Source: Deltaproteobacteria bacterium
GTDB lineage: Bacteria; Desulfobacterota; Desulfobaccia; Desulfobaccales; 0-14-0-80-60-11
Assembly (NCBI GenBank): GCA_021817645.1
Contig: JAKAGH010000066.1
Span: forward strand, 1-11,525
Direction of reading: 5' to 3'
DNA: 11,525 bases
A program made the position numbers and the translations under genes. Every line of letters begins with the position of its first letter. The first letter of the stretch is position 1. A model generated the notes under the pieces. That model searched no databases. It was not told the DNA's origin and was given only the letters and a program-made list of their open reading frames with translations. Below, one piece after another: positions 6,512 through 11,525 of the stretch.

Positions 6512-6727
6512 TTAGAAAAGCATATCAATGAAGTGGCTGTGGTATTCTTTCAGTTCCTTGTGGCATTCGCCGCAGAAGAGACGCACTTCCCCCTGGATCT
6601 CCGAATCGTCGCTCACCGCGGAAAAACTGCCGTCTTCGTTTTGCACGTAAAAGGTGGTGATGGTGACCCCTTCGGCCACTTCATAGAAATCGGTGTCGTT
6701 GCCGCAATAAGGGCAGGAAATCTTCAT
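6512..6727 (-). CDS. Small zinc-ribbon protein
   Basis: 71 residues with two paired-cysteine knuckles: CPYCGN at residues 5-8 and CGEC about 47 residues later, spaced to bind one zinc ion as a ribbon. Between them is an acidic, beta-prone stretch. There is no signal peptide or membrane segment, so it should be cytosolic. Its ATG overlaps the TGA of the lipoprotein gene upstream (ATGA), implying coupled translation. I do not recognise a named family. Such proteins may bind nucleic acid or a protein partner, but nothing here settles that. Confidence 0.75.
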   Translation of the reverse strand: MKISCPYCGNDTDFYEVAEGVTITTFYVQNEDGSFSAVSDDSEIQGEVRLFCGECHKELKEYHSHFIDMLF

Positions 6728-7332
6728 CTTCCCGGACCTGGGTGATTAAAGTGCTGCAAGTCCTGTTTGTAAGTGGGGTTGCCGGGCGCGAGCTTGCGGG
6801 CCATATCCATTTCAATGGACGCGCGTTTGAACTGCTGCCGGGATAATTTCTGCTTGCCCTGCTTTTGGTAAACTTCCCCCTGCTGTGCAAAGAGGCGGGC
6901 CAGGTAAAAATGGGTGCGGGGATCTCTGGGGTTCAATTCGTTGGAGTTCTGCAGTTCCTGGCGGGCATTTTTAAACTTGTTTTGATGGTAATGAATGATC
7001 CCCAGGTTCCGGAGCAGCACCGCGCGCTGGCTCTTTTCCGGAGATTTCAAAGCCCGCAGCAGCAAAATCTCCAGGCGGGCCATGGTCTTCTCGTCATTGA
7101 GACAGGTATTGCCGTCGCACAGCAACCGGTCGCTGAGCTCGGCCACCTCCCCATTGGACAGGGTCCGGCCCTTCAAGGCATCCTCAAGACGGATCTGGTC
7201 AGGTTGAGCCGGGGCCTCGACTACCGGGGGAGGGGCTTGCTGGACGGGCGCCACCGGCGCTCCCAGGCAGCCGGCCAAAGTTAGTAAAATGACCGGGACC
7301 AGCCAGATTTTTCGTGTCAACACGCGCAGCAT
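6724..7332 (-). CDS. TPR-type lipoprotein
   Basis: Predicted lipoprotein. With the ATG at 7332 it has 202 residues and starts MLRVLTRKIWLVPVILLTL, with lipobox LAGC and lipidated Cys22. A Pro/Gln/Ala linker follows, then a segment with two cysteines (LLCDGNTCLND) that could form a disulfide. At least two tetratricopeptide-like helical pairs follow: AVLLRNLGIIHYHQNKFKNA...LNPRDP, and THFYLARLFAQQGEVY...LAPGNP. This resembles PilF/PilW or NrfG-like scaffold lipoproteins, but I see no pilus or cytochrome genes to support either. A GTG at 7353 would add seven residues, but the likely promoter at 7360-7387 puts the transcript start at about that GTG, so I prefer the ATG even though its GAGG is only 1 nt away. 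The protein should be envelope-anchored and translationally coupled to the zinc-ribbon gene. Confidence 0.8.
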   Translation of the reverse strand: MLRVLTRKIWLVPVILLTLAGCLGAPVAPVQQAPPPVVEAPAQPDQIRLEDALKGRTLSNGEVAELSDRLLCDGNTCLNDEKTMARLEILLLRALKSPEKSQRAVLLRNLGIIHYHQNKFKNARQELQNSNELNPRDPRTHFYLARLFAQQGEVYQKQGKQKLSRQQFKRASIEMDMARKLAPGNPTYKQDLQHFNHPGPGR

Positions 7333-7359
7333 ACCTCGTTTAAATGGGATCACGGCATT

Positions 7360-7387
7360 ATTATCCCATCCCCAGGACCCCAGTCAA
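7360..7387 (-). promoter_or_regulatory. Sigma-70-type promoter of the lipoprotein / zinc-ribbon operon
   Basis: On the minus strand, TTGACT (7387-7382) is followed by a 16-nt spacer and GATAAT (7365-7360). Each hexamer matches five of six consensus bases. Transcription should start around 7354-7352, about 20 nt before the ATG at 7332. This is the best-looking promoter in the window. Confidence 0.55.
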
Positions 7388-7470
7388 CCCTTTTGACAGG
7401 AGGGGCAGCAGATGGCCCTAGCCGCCAGTGTGCCGTCCTAAAAATATCCTACAGAGATTGTCACTCTTAA

Positions 7471-7507
7471 CTCCCTCCCCCTTCGAGGGGGGAGGGTTGG
7501 GGTGGGG
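7471..7507. repeat. Dispersed CCCTCCCCC...GGGGGAGGG repeat
   Basis: CCCTCCCCC (7473-7481) pairs with GGGGGAGGG (7488-7496) around a 6-nt loop containing TTCGAG, followed by TTGGGGTGGGGGTGG. Repeats of this design are scattered in many bacterial genomes and yield spurious PTPTLPPRRG-type peptides. It sits between divergent genes and could be a structured-RNA or REP-type relic. Confidence 0.55.
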
Positions 7508-7699
7508 GTGGCATATTGGGGTTTGATTACAGCTACTTGTCCAAAGTAGCTCCCTCCTCTTTCCCCCCCATCCCAGCAGGGCAGGGGAGTTATGAGTCCC
7601 ATTTTTTTGCACTGTATTCCTGAACACGATACCAGTCCCGGAAAATCGCCGCACGGCCATCCGGCCGCGGCCGCGCCACCCTTAGCAATCACGGGAGGC

Positions 7700-7729
7700 T
7701 TGACAGGCCTTTAGCCCATGAGCGAAAAT
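7700..7729 (+). promoter_or_regulatory. Candidate hemB promoter
   Basis: A perfect TTGACA (7700-7705), an 18-nt spacer, and GAAAAT (7724-7729, four of six consensus bases). A start site near 7736 would fall after the upstream ATG at 7732, which agrees with translation from 7789. The weak -10 keeps confidence low. Confidence 0.35.
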
Positions 7730-7788
7730 TAATGGGTCAACTAACAGAGCAGCGAATGCTCAATTTCAGAAACAGAAGGCGGAAAGAT

Positions 7789-8763
7789 ATGGAAGCAGTA
7801 TTCCGGCCCCGGCGGCTCAGAAGGTCCGAAACCTTGCGGCGCATGGTCCAGGAAACCCGGCTGCGCCGGGAAGACCTCATCTACCCCATGTTCGTCACTC
7901 CGGGGAAAGGCGTGCGGGAAGAGGTTCCTTCCATGCCCGGGGTCTTCCGTATGTCCGTGGAAAAGCTGGTGGAAGAGGCCAAGGCAGTGGCCGGCCTGGG
8001 GGTGCCCGCGGTCCTGCTCTTCGGCCTGCCCCAGAAGAAGGACGAGACCGGCAGCGAAGCCGCGTCCCCCAAAGGCGCGGTGCAGCAGGCGGTGCGCCAG
8101 CTGAAGAAACAACTCCCCAACCTGGTGGTGATCACCGACGTCTGCCTCTGTGGCTATACCAGCCACGGCCACTGCGGCCTGCTGCGGCCGGGAGGGGAGG
8201 TGGACAACGACTCCACCCTGGAGGTGCTGGCCCAGGTGGCGGTGTCCCACGCCCAAGCCGGCGCGGACATTGTGGCACCCTCGGATATGATGGACGGCCG
8301 GGTGGGGGCCATCCGGGAGGCCCTGGATGAGGTGGGCCTGGAAATGACGGCCATCCTCTCTTATGCGGTGAAATACGCATCCAGCTTTTACGGCCCCTTC
8401 CGGGACGCGGCGGAATCAGCGCCCCAATTCGGGGACCGGCGCGCCTACCAGATGGACCCGGCCAACGCCCGGGAGGCGCTGCGGGAGGCCTTTCTGGACG
8501 TGGAGGAAGGCGCGGATATGATTATGGTCAAACCCGCCATGCCGTATCTCGATATCCTGGCCCGGCTGCGCCCGGAAATCGAGCTGCCCCTGGCCGCGTA
8601 CCAGGTAAGCGGCGAATACGCCATGATCAAGGCCGCGGCCCAAAAGGGCTGGCTGGATGAGACCGCAGTAATGCTGGAATCATTGACGTCCATCAAACGG
8701 GCCGGCGCGGATTTGATCCTGACTTATTTTGCCAAAGAGGCCGCGGCGTTATTGGGGAAGTAG
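7789..8763 (+). CDS. hemB: Delta-aminolevulinic acid dehydratase (porphobilinogen synthase)
   Basis: Joins two 5-aminolevulinate molecules into porphobilinogen, the first common pyrrole of heme, siroheme and cobalamin synthesis, in the cytoplasm. From the ATG at 7789 it has 324 residues, the normal length, and begins MEAVFRPRRLRRSETLRRM like family members. The two active-site lysines are present: K195 in SYAVKYASSFYGPFRDAA and K248 in MIMVKPAMPYLD. The cysteines C119, C121 and C129 in DVCLCGYTSHGHCG mark the zinc-dependent type rather than the magnesium-only Asp-rich type. The end contains the conserved YQVSGEYAMI and SIKRAGADLILTYFA. An in-frame ATG at 7732 would add 19 non-conserved residues and probably lies upstream of the transcript start. 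No other tetrapyrrole gene is in the window. Confidence 0.96.
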   Translation: MEAVFRPRRLRRSETLRRMVQETRLRREDLIYPMFVTPGKGVREEVPSMPGVFRMSVEKLVEEAKAVAGLGVPAVLLFGLPQKKDETGSEAASPKGAVQQAVRQLKKQLPNLVVITDVCLCGYTSHGHCGLLRPGGEVDNDSTLEVLAQVAVSHAQAGADIVAPSDMMDGRVGAIREALDEVGLEMTAILSYAVKYASSFYGPFRDAAESAPQFGDRRAYQMDPANAREALREAFLDVEEGADMIMVKPAMPYLDILARLRPEIELPLAAYQVSGEYAMIKAAAQKGWLDETAVMLESLTSIKRAGADLILTYFAKEAAALLGK

Positions 8764-8798
8764 AAGATTTAGGAGAGGGGGCTAACGGCGGATAAATT

Positions 8799-8857
8799 GT
8801 GAGCAGTGAGCAGTGAGCAGAAAAAGCCAAATTTACCGGGATATCTACTGCTTACTG
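8799..8857 (+). repeat. GTGAGCA tandem triplet with inverted partner
   Basis: Three exact head-to-tail copies of GTGAGCA (8799-8819) are followed by TACTGCTTACTG (8846-8857). That segment can pair with CAGTGAGCAGTG in the array through 12 base pairs, two of them G-U. The hairpin lies between the hemB stop and the transposase gene. It could end the hemB transcript or be the outer border of the inserted element. Confidence 0.5.
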
Positions 8858-8885
8858 TATATTCGCTATCTGGGAAAGGAAGGGA

Positions 8886-9416
8886 GTGGCGGCCCAAGAA
8901 TCAAAAAGTTCGGATAAGACAAAAAGCCCTGGTGGCACAGGCTTCCAGCCTGTGCAATCTTTTCAAATTACATATAGGAATCTACCGCATTGGCAAGAGC
9001 CGGGTAGAGTGTACTTTATAACCTGGCGCTGTGAGCAAGGGCGAACTTTGGATTCGCAAGACCGTACCATTGTCCTGGATACCCTGCGGCATTGGGAAGG
9101 TTTGAAATGGAAGATTTTTGCCGCAGTGGTTTTAATAGACCATGTGCACGTCCTGGCCCAGCCTCTTCCCAAGGGCCAAGACGGGGCCTTCGACCTGGCC
9201 GAAATCATCCACAGTGTCAAAAGCTTCAGTTCTCAAAAAATCAACCGGCTGCGGGAAAAAGCAGGGTCCTTGTGGCAGGATGAGCGTTATGATCGCATTG
9301 TCCGGGATGAGGCGGAATTTTTGGAAAAATGGCAGTATATAAGGGACAATCCGTCAAAAGCGGGATGGGAGTCGCAACCGGAAGAATATCCCTGGCTTTA
9401 TGAAAAAGGCGGATGA
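8886..9416 (+). CDS. REP-associated tyrosine (Y1, HUH-type) transposase
   Basis: 176 residues from a GTG with AAAGGA 5 nt upstream. The core has the family layout: LPHWQEPGRVYFITWRCEQG (33-52), the HUH metal site DHVHVLAQ with His86 and His88, WQDERYDRIVRDEAEF (130-145), and WQYIRDNPSKAGW (149-161), where Tyr151 matches the nucleophilic tyrosine of E. coli TnpA-REP. These enzymes cut single-stranded DNA at REP hairpins and are domesticated relatives of IS200/IS605 transposases; they are usually single-copy and not classical insertion sequences. All catalytic residues are present, so it looks intact. It is flanked by perfect inverted copies of a 29-nt REP (8927-8955 and 9421-9449). The left copy lies inside the frame and encodes PGGTGFQPV (residues 15-23), so that part is probably not part of the catalytic fold. 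Translation might instead begin further downstream, but no better start is visible. Confidence 0.9.
   Translation: MAAQESKSSDKTKSPGGTGFQPVQSFQITYRNLPHWQEPGRVYFITWRCEQGRTLDSQDRTIVLDTLRHWEGLKWKIFAAVVLIDHVHVLAQPLPKGQDGAFDLAEIIHSVKSFSSQKINRLREKAGSLWQDERYDRIVRDEAEFLEKWQYIRDNPSKAGWESQPEEYPWLYEKGG
8927..8955 (+). repeat. Left REP of the transposase element
   Basis: A 29-nt sequence beginning CCCTGGTGG, with a 9-bp hairpin GCACAGGCT (8935-8943), loop TCC, AGCCTGTGC (8947-8955). Its exact reverse complement is at 9421-9449. It is translated within the transposase gene as PGGTGFQPV. Confidence 0.85.
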
Positions 9417-9420
9417 ATGA

Positions 9421-9449
9421 GCACAGGCTGGAAGCCTGTGCCACCAGGG
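9421..9449 (-). repeat. Right REP of the transposase element
   Basis: The exact 29-nt reverse complement of 8927-8955, beginning 5 nt after the transposase stop codon. It has a hairpin GCACAGGCT (9421-9429), loop GGA, AGCCTGTGC, then CACCAGGG. The two copies point outward-to-inward and bracket the catalytic gene as a 523-bp unit. Confidence 0.85.
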
Positions 9450-9534
9450 TTTGCATTTAATTGCTAAAATAGGTTCTTAATGGGGCCAGGGGCCCTGGTT
9501 CCTCTCTCAAGTAACTTTTGTGCGACATGATAAG

Positions 9535-9568
9535 AAAAAGCCGGGCAGGAATCCTGCCCGGCTTTTTT
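9535..9568. terminator. Bidirectional intrinsic terminator
   Basis: AAAAAGCCGGGCAGGA (9535-9550) and its exact complement (9552-9567) form a GC-rich stem with a T7 run on the plus strand and a T5 run on the minus strand. It sits between the transposase element (+) and the small secreted-protein gene (-) and can stop transcription from both sides. Confidence 0.9.
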
Positions 9569-9612
9569 TATGTTCCCGGATTCATCCCTATTAGTCAGGA
9601 GTTGTCCGGGTT

Positions 9613-9639
9613 AGGCGGCGAGCCCTAGGCTTGCCGCCT
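9613..9639. repeat. Hairpin behind the secreted-protein gene
   Basis: AGGCGGCGAGCC (9613-9624) and GGCTTGCCGCCT (9628-9639) pair over 12 bp with one G-T wobble and a 3-nt loop, 13 nt past the stop of the minus-strand gene. There is no T-run after it, so it may protect the RNA end, with the terminator at 9535-9568 finishing transcription. Confidence 0.55.
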
Positions 9640-9652
9640 CCAGCTTCTTTTC

Positions 9653-10006
9653 TTACTTCACCGGCTTCTCAGTCGGGTGCTCAGTGGGGTGCTCGGACTT
9701 CTTGTCCACCTTCTTTTCGGGGGTGGTGCTCTTCTTCACGTCCTTGCCTTTGTCTTTTTCCCCAGGTTTGGCCGCGTCCTTGGTCACGGATTTGGCTTTG
9801 TCGCCGGGTTTGACTTCTTCCTTGGCCGCGGGTTTGGTGACTTCACCGGGCTTTTCAGCCTTGGGGGCCACCTGGGACTGGGTCACCTTGAGGTCGGTTT
9901 TCGCTGCCGGTTTCGCCGCGTCCTTGGCCACAGATTGCGCCATGCCGGCGCCGGCCAGACCCAATACAAAAGCCACTGCAGTTAAAGTGGAAACAACTTT
10001 CTTCAT
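9653..10006 (-). CDS. Small secreted Lys/Ala/Pro-rich low-complexity protein
   Basis: 117 residues. A clear signal peptide (MKKVVSTLTAVAFVLGLAGAGMA, cleavage near residue 23) is followed by an exported tail made almost only of Lys, Ala, Pro, Glu, Asp, Thr, Ser, Val and Gly. Short degenerate repeats recur: KDAAKPAAK, KPAAKEE, KDAAKPGEK, and a final EHPTEHPTEKP. There are no cysteines or aromatic residues after the signal, so the mature protein is probably disordered. Low-complexity Lys/Ala/Pro tails can bind nucleic acid or cell wall, but no function can be claimed. AGGAG lies about 12 nt before the ATG. Upstream, inverted repeats CTTGCC-AAAT-GGCAAG (10077-10092) and GTTGG-TCG-CCAAC (10036-10048) lie in the presumed promoter and leader. 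Confidence 0.7.
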   Translation of the reverse strand: MKKVVSTLTAVAFVLGLAGAGMAQSVAKDAAKPAAKTDLKVTQSQVAPKAEKPGEVTKPAAKEEVKPGDKAKSVTKDAAKPGEKDKGKDVKKSTTPEKKVDKKSEHPTEHPTEKPVK

Positions 10007-10481
10007 TGTCTTTCTGTTCTCCTGATCTCGGATGAGTTGGTCGCCAACGGCGATTGCTATTTATGAATGCATCAGCCTTGCCAAATGGCAAGAAAGCAAA
10101 AATATTTTTAACTGGCTAATATTACAAGATAAAAATAATGATATCAAAGTTGCTCTGGGGATGGCCTGAAATCCGGAATTCTAATTTGAGAGAAGGGATT
10201 GGGGGGCAAAGCCCTGAGCCACAGCAGAGGCCGGGTTGCGCCGGATCGGGAAATCTAAACTTGAGAGGAAAGGCCAAAAAATGAGAATTTGGTTATCAAA
10301 TTGAAAAAGCCAGGCAGGCCGCGGGTTTTAAGCTATTTTTTGTAGGCGCGCCCCACTTGTGCGCACCAGGTAAGCGGACACCTGGGTCCGCTCCTACTTG
10401 TAGGGGGGCACCCATGTGTGCCCCCAGGCGGTTGATACGAGAATTCCTCTCGCAAACCGATGTTTTCCCGAGAAAATCGTA
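10007..10481. other. 475-bp gene-free region with repeats and hairpins
   Basis: The left, AT-rich part (about 10050-10160) should hold the promoter of the minus-strand secreted-protein gene. The middle holds two similar segments, TCTAATTTGAGAGAAGGG (10180-10197) and TCTAAACTTGAGAGGAAAGG (10254-10273), on either side of a GC-rich stretch that can fold. After the second copy a seven-codon frame (MRIWLSN, 10281-10304) has a usable Shine-Dalgarno. The right part (10341-10485) is a cluster of REP-like hairpins plus a longer inverted repeat that overlaps the aminotransferase stop. No conventional gene is supported. Confidence 0.5.
10341..10425 (+). repeat. Cluster of three REP-like hairpins
   Basis: Three palindromes stand in a row: GGCGCGC/GCGCACC (10345-10351/10361-10367, one mismatch) after TTTGTAG; AGCGGAC/GTCCGCT (10373-10379/10386-10392, perfect); and GGGGGCAC/GTGCCCCC (10404-10411/10418-10425, perfect, loop CCATGT) after TTGTAG. 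The GTAG feet and the CCATGT loop link them to the elements at 3388 and 3496. They lie just past the 3' end of the minus-strand aminotransferase gene. Confidence 0.65.
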
Positions 10482-10485
10482 TCAA
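10432..10485 (-). repeat. Inverted repeat overlapping the aminotransferase stop codon
   Basis: TTGATACGA (10432-10440) and TCGTATCAA (10477-10485) are exact complements, and the match continues inward with CTCTCG against CGAGA. On the minus strand the hairpin begins in the last codons of the aminotransferase gene, includes the TGA (10484-10482) and encloses about 16 nt of loop. There is no T-run behind it. It may shape the 3' end of that transcript. Confidence 0.5.
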
Positions 10486-11525
10486 GACCGGCGCTCCGCC
10501 AGGTATTTCTCCAACCGCCTGAGCGCCTCCGCCAGGTTCTCCAGAGAATTGGCGTAGGACAGCCGCAAGAAACCTTCGCCGCCCGCGCCGAAGTCGATCC
10601 CCGGCGTCACCCCCACCTTGGCCTTTTCCAGGATATCGAAGGCCAGGGCATAGGAGTCTGGGGAGAGGTGCCGGGCGTTGACCAGGACGTAAAACGCGCC
10701 CGTCGGGGGCACGGGAATATGGAAACCCAGCTTCTCCAGGCCCGACAGCAAAAAGCGCCGCCGCTGATCATAAGTGGCCCGCATTTTCTCTATCTCCGGG
10801 CCCCCCTGGGTCAGGGCCGCGATCCCGGCCCGCTGCACAAAGGGGTTGGCGGAGATAAAGAAATTCTGCATCAGTTTCTGGAGAGGCCGCACGAAATCCG
10901 GGGGCGCGATGAGGTAGCCCAGACGCCAGCCGGTCATGGCGTAGAGCTTGGAAAAGCCGTTGATCACCAAAGCCCGGTCAGTGAACTCCAGGATGGTGTG
11001 CTCTTTGCCTTCATAGACCAGGCCGTGGTAAATCTCGTCAGAGACGATCAAAGGCCCCAATTCCGCCAGCGCGGCCAGGTCTTCCTGAGACAGCAGGGTG
11101 CCCGCGGGATTGGAGGGGGAATTGAGGATCATGGCCTTGGTGCGGGGGGTTAAATATTGCCCCAACTCTTCGGGCCGGAACTGGAACCCGTCTTCCTCCC
11201 GCACCCGCACGTAGCGGGGCACGGCCTCCACCAGCCGCAGCATGTTGGGATAACAGGCGTAATGGGGGTCGGTTAACAGCACTTCGTCCCCAGGGTCCAA
11301 CAACCCGGCAAAGATCAGGACCATGGCCGGAGAGGTGCCGGAGGTGACAATGAACTGCTCCGGGGTGAGTTTCACCCCGTACTTTTCCAGGTAATGCCCG
11401 CACAAAATCTCCCGCAGTTCCAGCAGCCCCTGGGAATGGGTGTACTGGGTTTCGCCGTCGGCCAGGGCCCGGAAGGCCGCGTCCGTGACCACCCGGGGGG
11501 TGGGGAAATCGGGCTCCCCCAGCTC
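10482..11525 (-). CDS. Class I PLP-dependent aminotransferase (5' end outside window)
   Basis: Transfers amino groups between amino and 2-oxo acids with pyridoxal phosphate, in the cytoplasm. The frame is open to the window edge, and the codons at 11525-11493 read ELGEPDFPTPR, the usual LxxGEPDFPTP start region. The GTG at 11492 is therefore internal, and about 30-40 N-terminal residues are missing. 347 residues are visible. The landmarks are ALADGETQYTHSQGL, VTSGTSPAMVLIFAGLLDPGDEVL (cofactor phosphate site), NSPSNPAGT, VSDEIYHGLVYEG with the Asp that contacts the pyridine ring, and SKLYAMTGWRLGY, whose Lys (codon 10949-10947) forms the Schiff base. FLRLSYANS carries the carboxylate-binding Arg. 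This is the AspC/PatA/alanine-transaminase-like group of fold type I; the sequence alone does not fix the substrate. Confidence 0.93.
   Translation of the reverse strand, partial: ELGEPDFPTPRVVTDAAFRALADGETQYTHSQGLLELREILCGHYLEKYGVKLTPEQFIVTSGTSPAMVLIFAGLLDPGDEVLLTDPHYACYPNMLRLVEAVPRYVRVREEDGFQFRPEELGQYLTPRTKAMILNSPSNPAGTLLSQEDLAALAELGPLIVSDEIYHGLVYEGKEHTILEFTDRALVINGFSKLYAMTGWRLGYLIAPPDFVRPLQKLMQNFFISANPFVQRAGIAALTQGGPEIEKMRATYDQRRRFLLSGLEKLGFHIPVPPTGAFYVLVNARHLSPDSYALAFDILEKAKVGVTPGIDFGAGGEGFLRLSYANSLENLAEALRRLEKYLAERRS

Larger units (their letters stand above)
7354..7731. other. Divergent 378-bp gap with a dispersed C/G-rich repeat
   Basis: Lies between the lipoprotein gene (-) and hemB (+). 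It contains the lipoprotein promoter, a known type of dispersed hairpin repeat (7471-7507), a candidate hemB promoter, and an uninformative C-rich stretch (about 7545-7590) that ends in a T7 run. The frames in this region read PTPTLPPRRG or HPNPPPSKGEG, which is what the repeat gives when translated, so I call no gene. Confidence 0.55.

Noticed and set aside
7418..7692. Minus-strand frames of 80-84 codons upstream of hemB
   Set aside because: Their sequence (PTPTLPPRRG, HPNPPPSKGEG) is what the dispersed C/G-rich repeat yields on translation; no Shine-Dalgarno and no domain.
7732..7788. N-terminal extension of HemB from the ATG at 7732
   Set aside because: The 19 extra residues are not like HemB N-termini and the candidate promoter places the transcript start after this ATG.
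8806..9021. 71-codon GTG-initiated frame after hemB (MSSEQKKPN...)
   Set aside because: It starts inside the GTGAGCA array, runs through the left REP (giving VAQASSLC, a typical REP-derived peptide) and overlaps the transposase in another frame.
10190..10255. Resemblance to a c-di-GMP class I riboswitch (GCAAAGCC and GGCCGGGTTGCG segments)
   Set aside because: The 5' half of the motif (a GGCAAACC-type segment and the GAAA-containing hairpin) is missing, the spacing is too short and no gene follows on that strand.
51..10425. CRISPR array made of the scattered palindromes
   Set aside because: The repeats are far apart, differ in sequence and have no regular spacers; REP-like elements explain them better.
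11490..11492. GTG as start of the aminotransferase
   Set aside because: The frame stays open to the window edge and encodes the conserved GEPDFPTP motif upstream of it, so the gene is truncated by the window, not started here.

Overview
The window looks like a stretch of chromosome from a GC-rich Gram-negative bacterium. Several proteins carry export signals, one is a predicted lipoprotein and one a predicted outer-membrane beta-barrel. The mix of genes (an SphA/phenol-MetA-type barrel, a DUF2092-like periplasmic protein, zinc-type HemB) and the abundant REP-like hairpins would fit a Desulfobacterota (former Deltaproteobacteria) genome. That is inference from gene style, not a phylogenetic result. 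No tRNA, rRNA, CRISPR array or prophage was seen.

Layout: mutM (DNA repair, minus, 128-952) has a perfect inverted repeat just past its 3' end. A divergent gene (1147-3213, plus) encodes a secreted von Willebrand factor A protein anchored by one membrane helix, with a long coiled-coil tail. A 306-bp convergent gap holds two REP-like hairpins. Next comes a minus-strand outer-membrane protein of the SphA family (3520-4512). Between it and its probable promoter lies a short coding-like frame (4531-4665) whose ATG is followed at once by TAA. A plus-strand two-gene operon (4926-6448) encodes a DUF2092-like periplasmic protein and a Gly/His/Pro-rich secreted protein that overlap by ATGA. It ends at a strong hairpin shared with a convergent minus-strand pair (6512-7332): a TPR-type lipoprotein followed by a small zinc-ribbon protein, also joined by ATGA.

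Further right, hemB (plus, 7789-8763) makes porphobilinogen for tetrapyrrole synthesis. It is followed by a single-copy REP-associated Y1 transposase (8886-9416) flanked by two perfect 29-nt inverted copies of a REP sequence, one of which is translated as part of the protein. A strong bidirectional terminator (9535-9568) separates this from a small Lys/Ala/Pro-rich secreted protein (minus, 9653-10006). A 475-bp gene-free region then holds a direct repeat and a cluster of REP-like hairpins. The window ends inside a class I PLP aminotransferase (minus, 10482 to beyond 11525).

Apart from the two overlapping gene pairs, the genes do not form one pathway: housekeeping genes (mutM, hemB, aminotransferase) alternate with envelope proteins of unknown role. 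The most distinctive feature is the number and variety of REP-like palindromes, together with a resident REP-associated transposase that matches only one of the repeat families.
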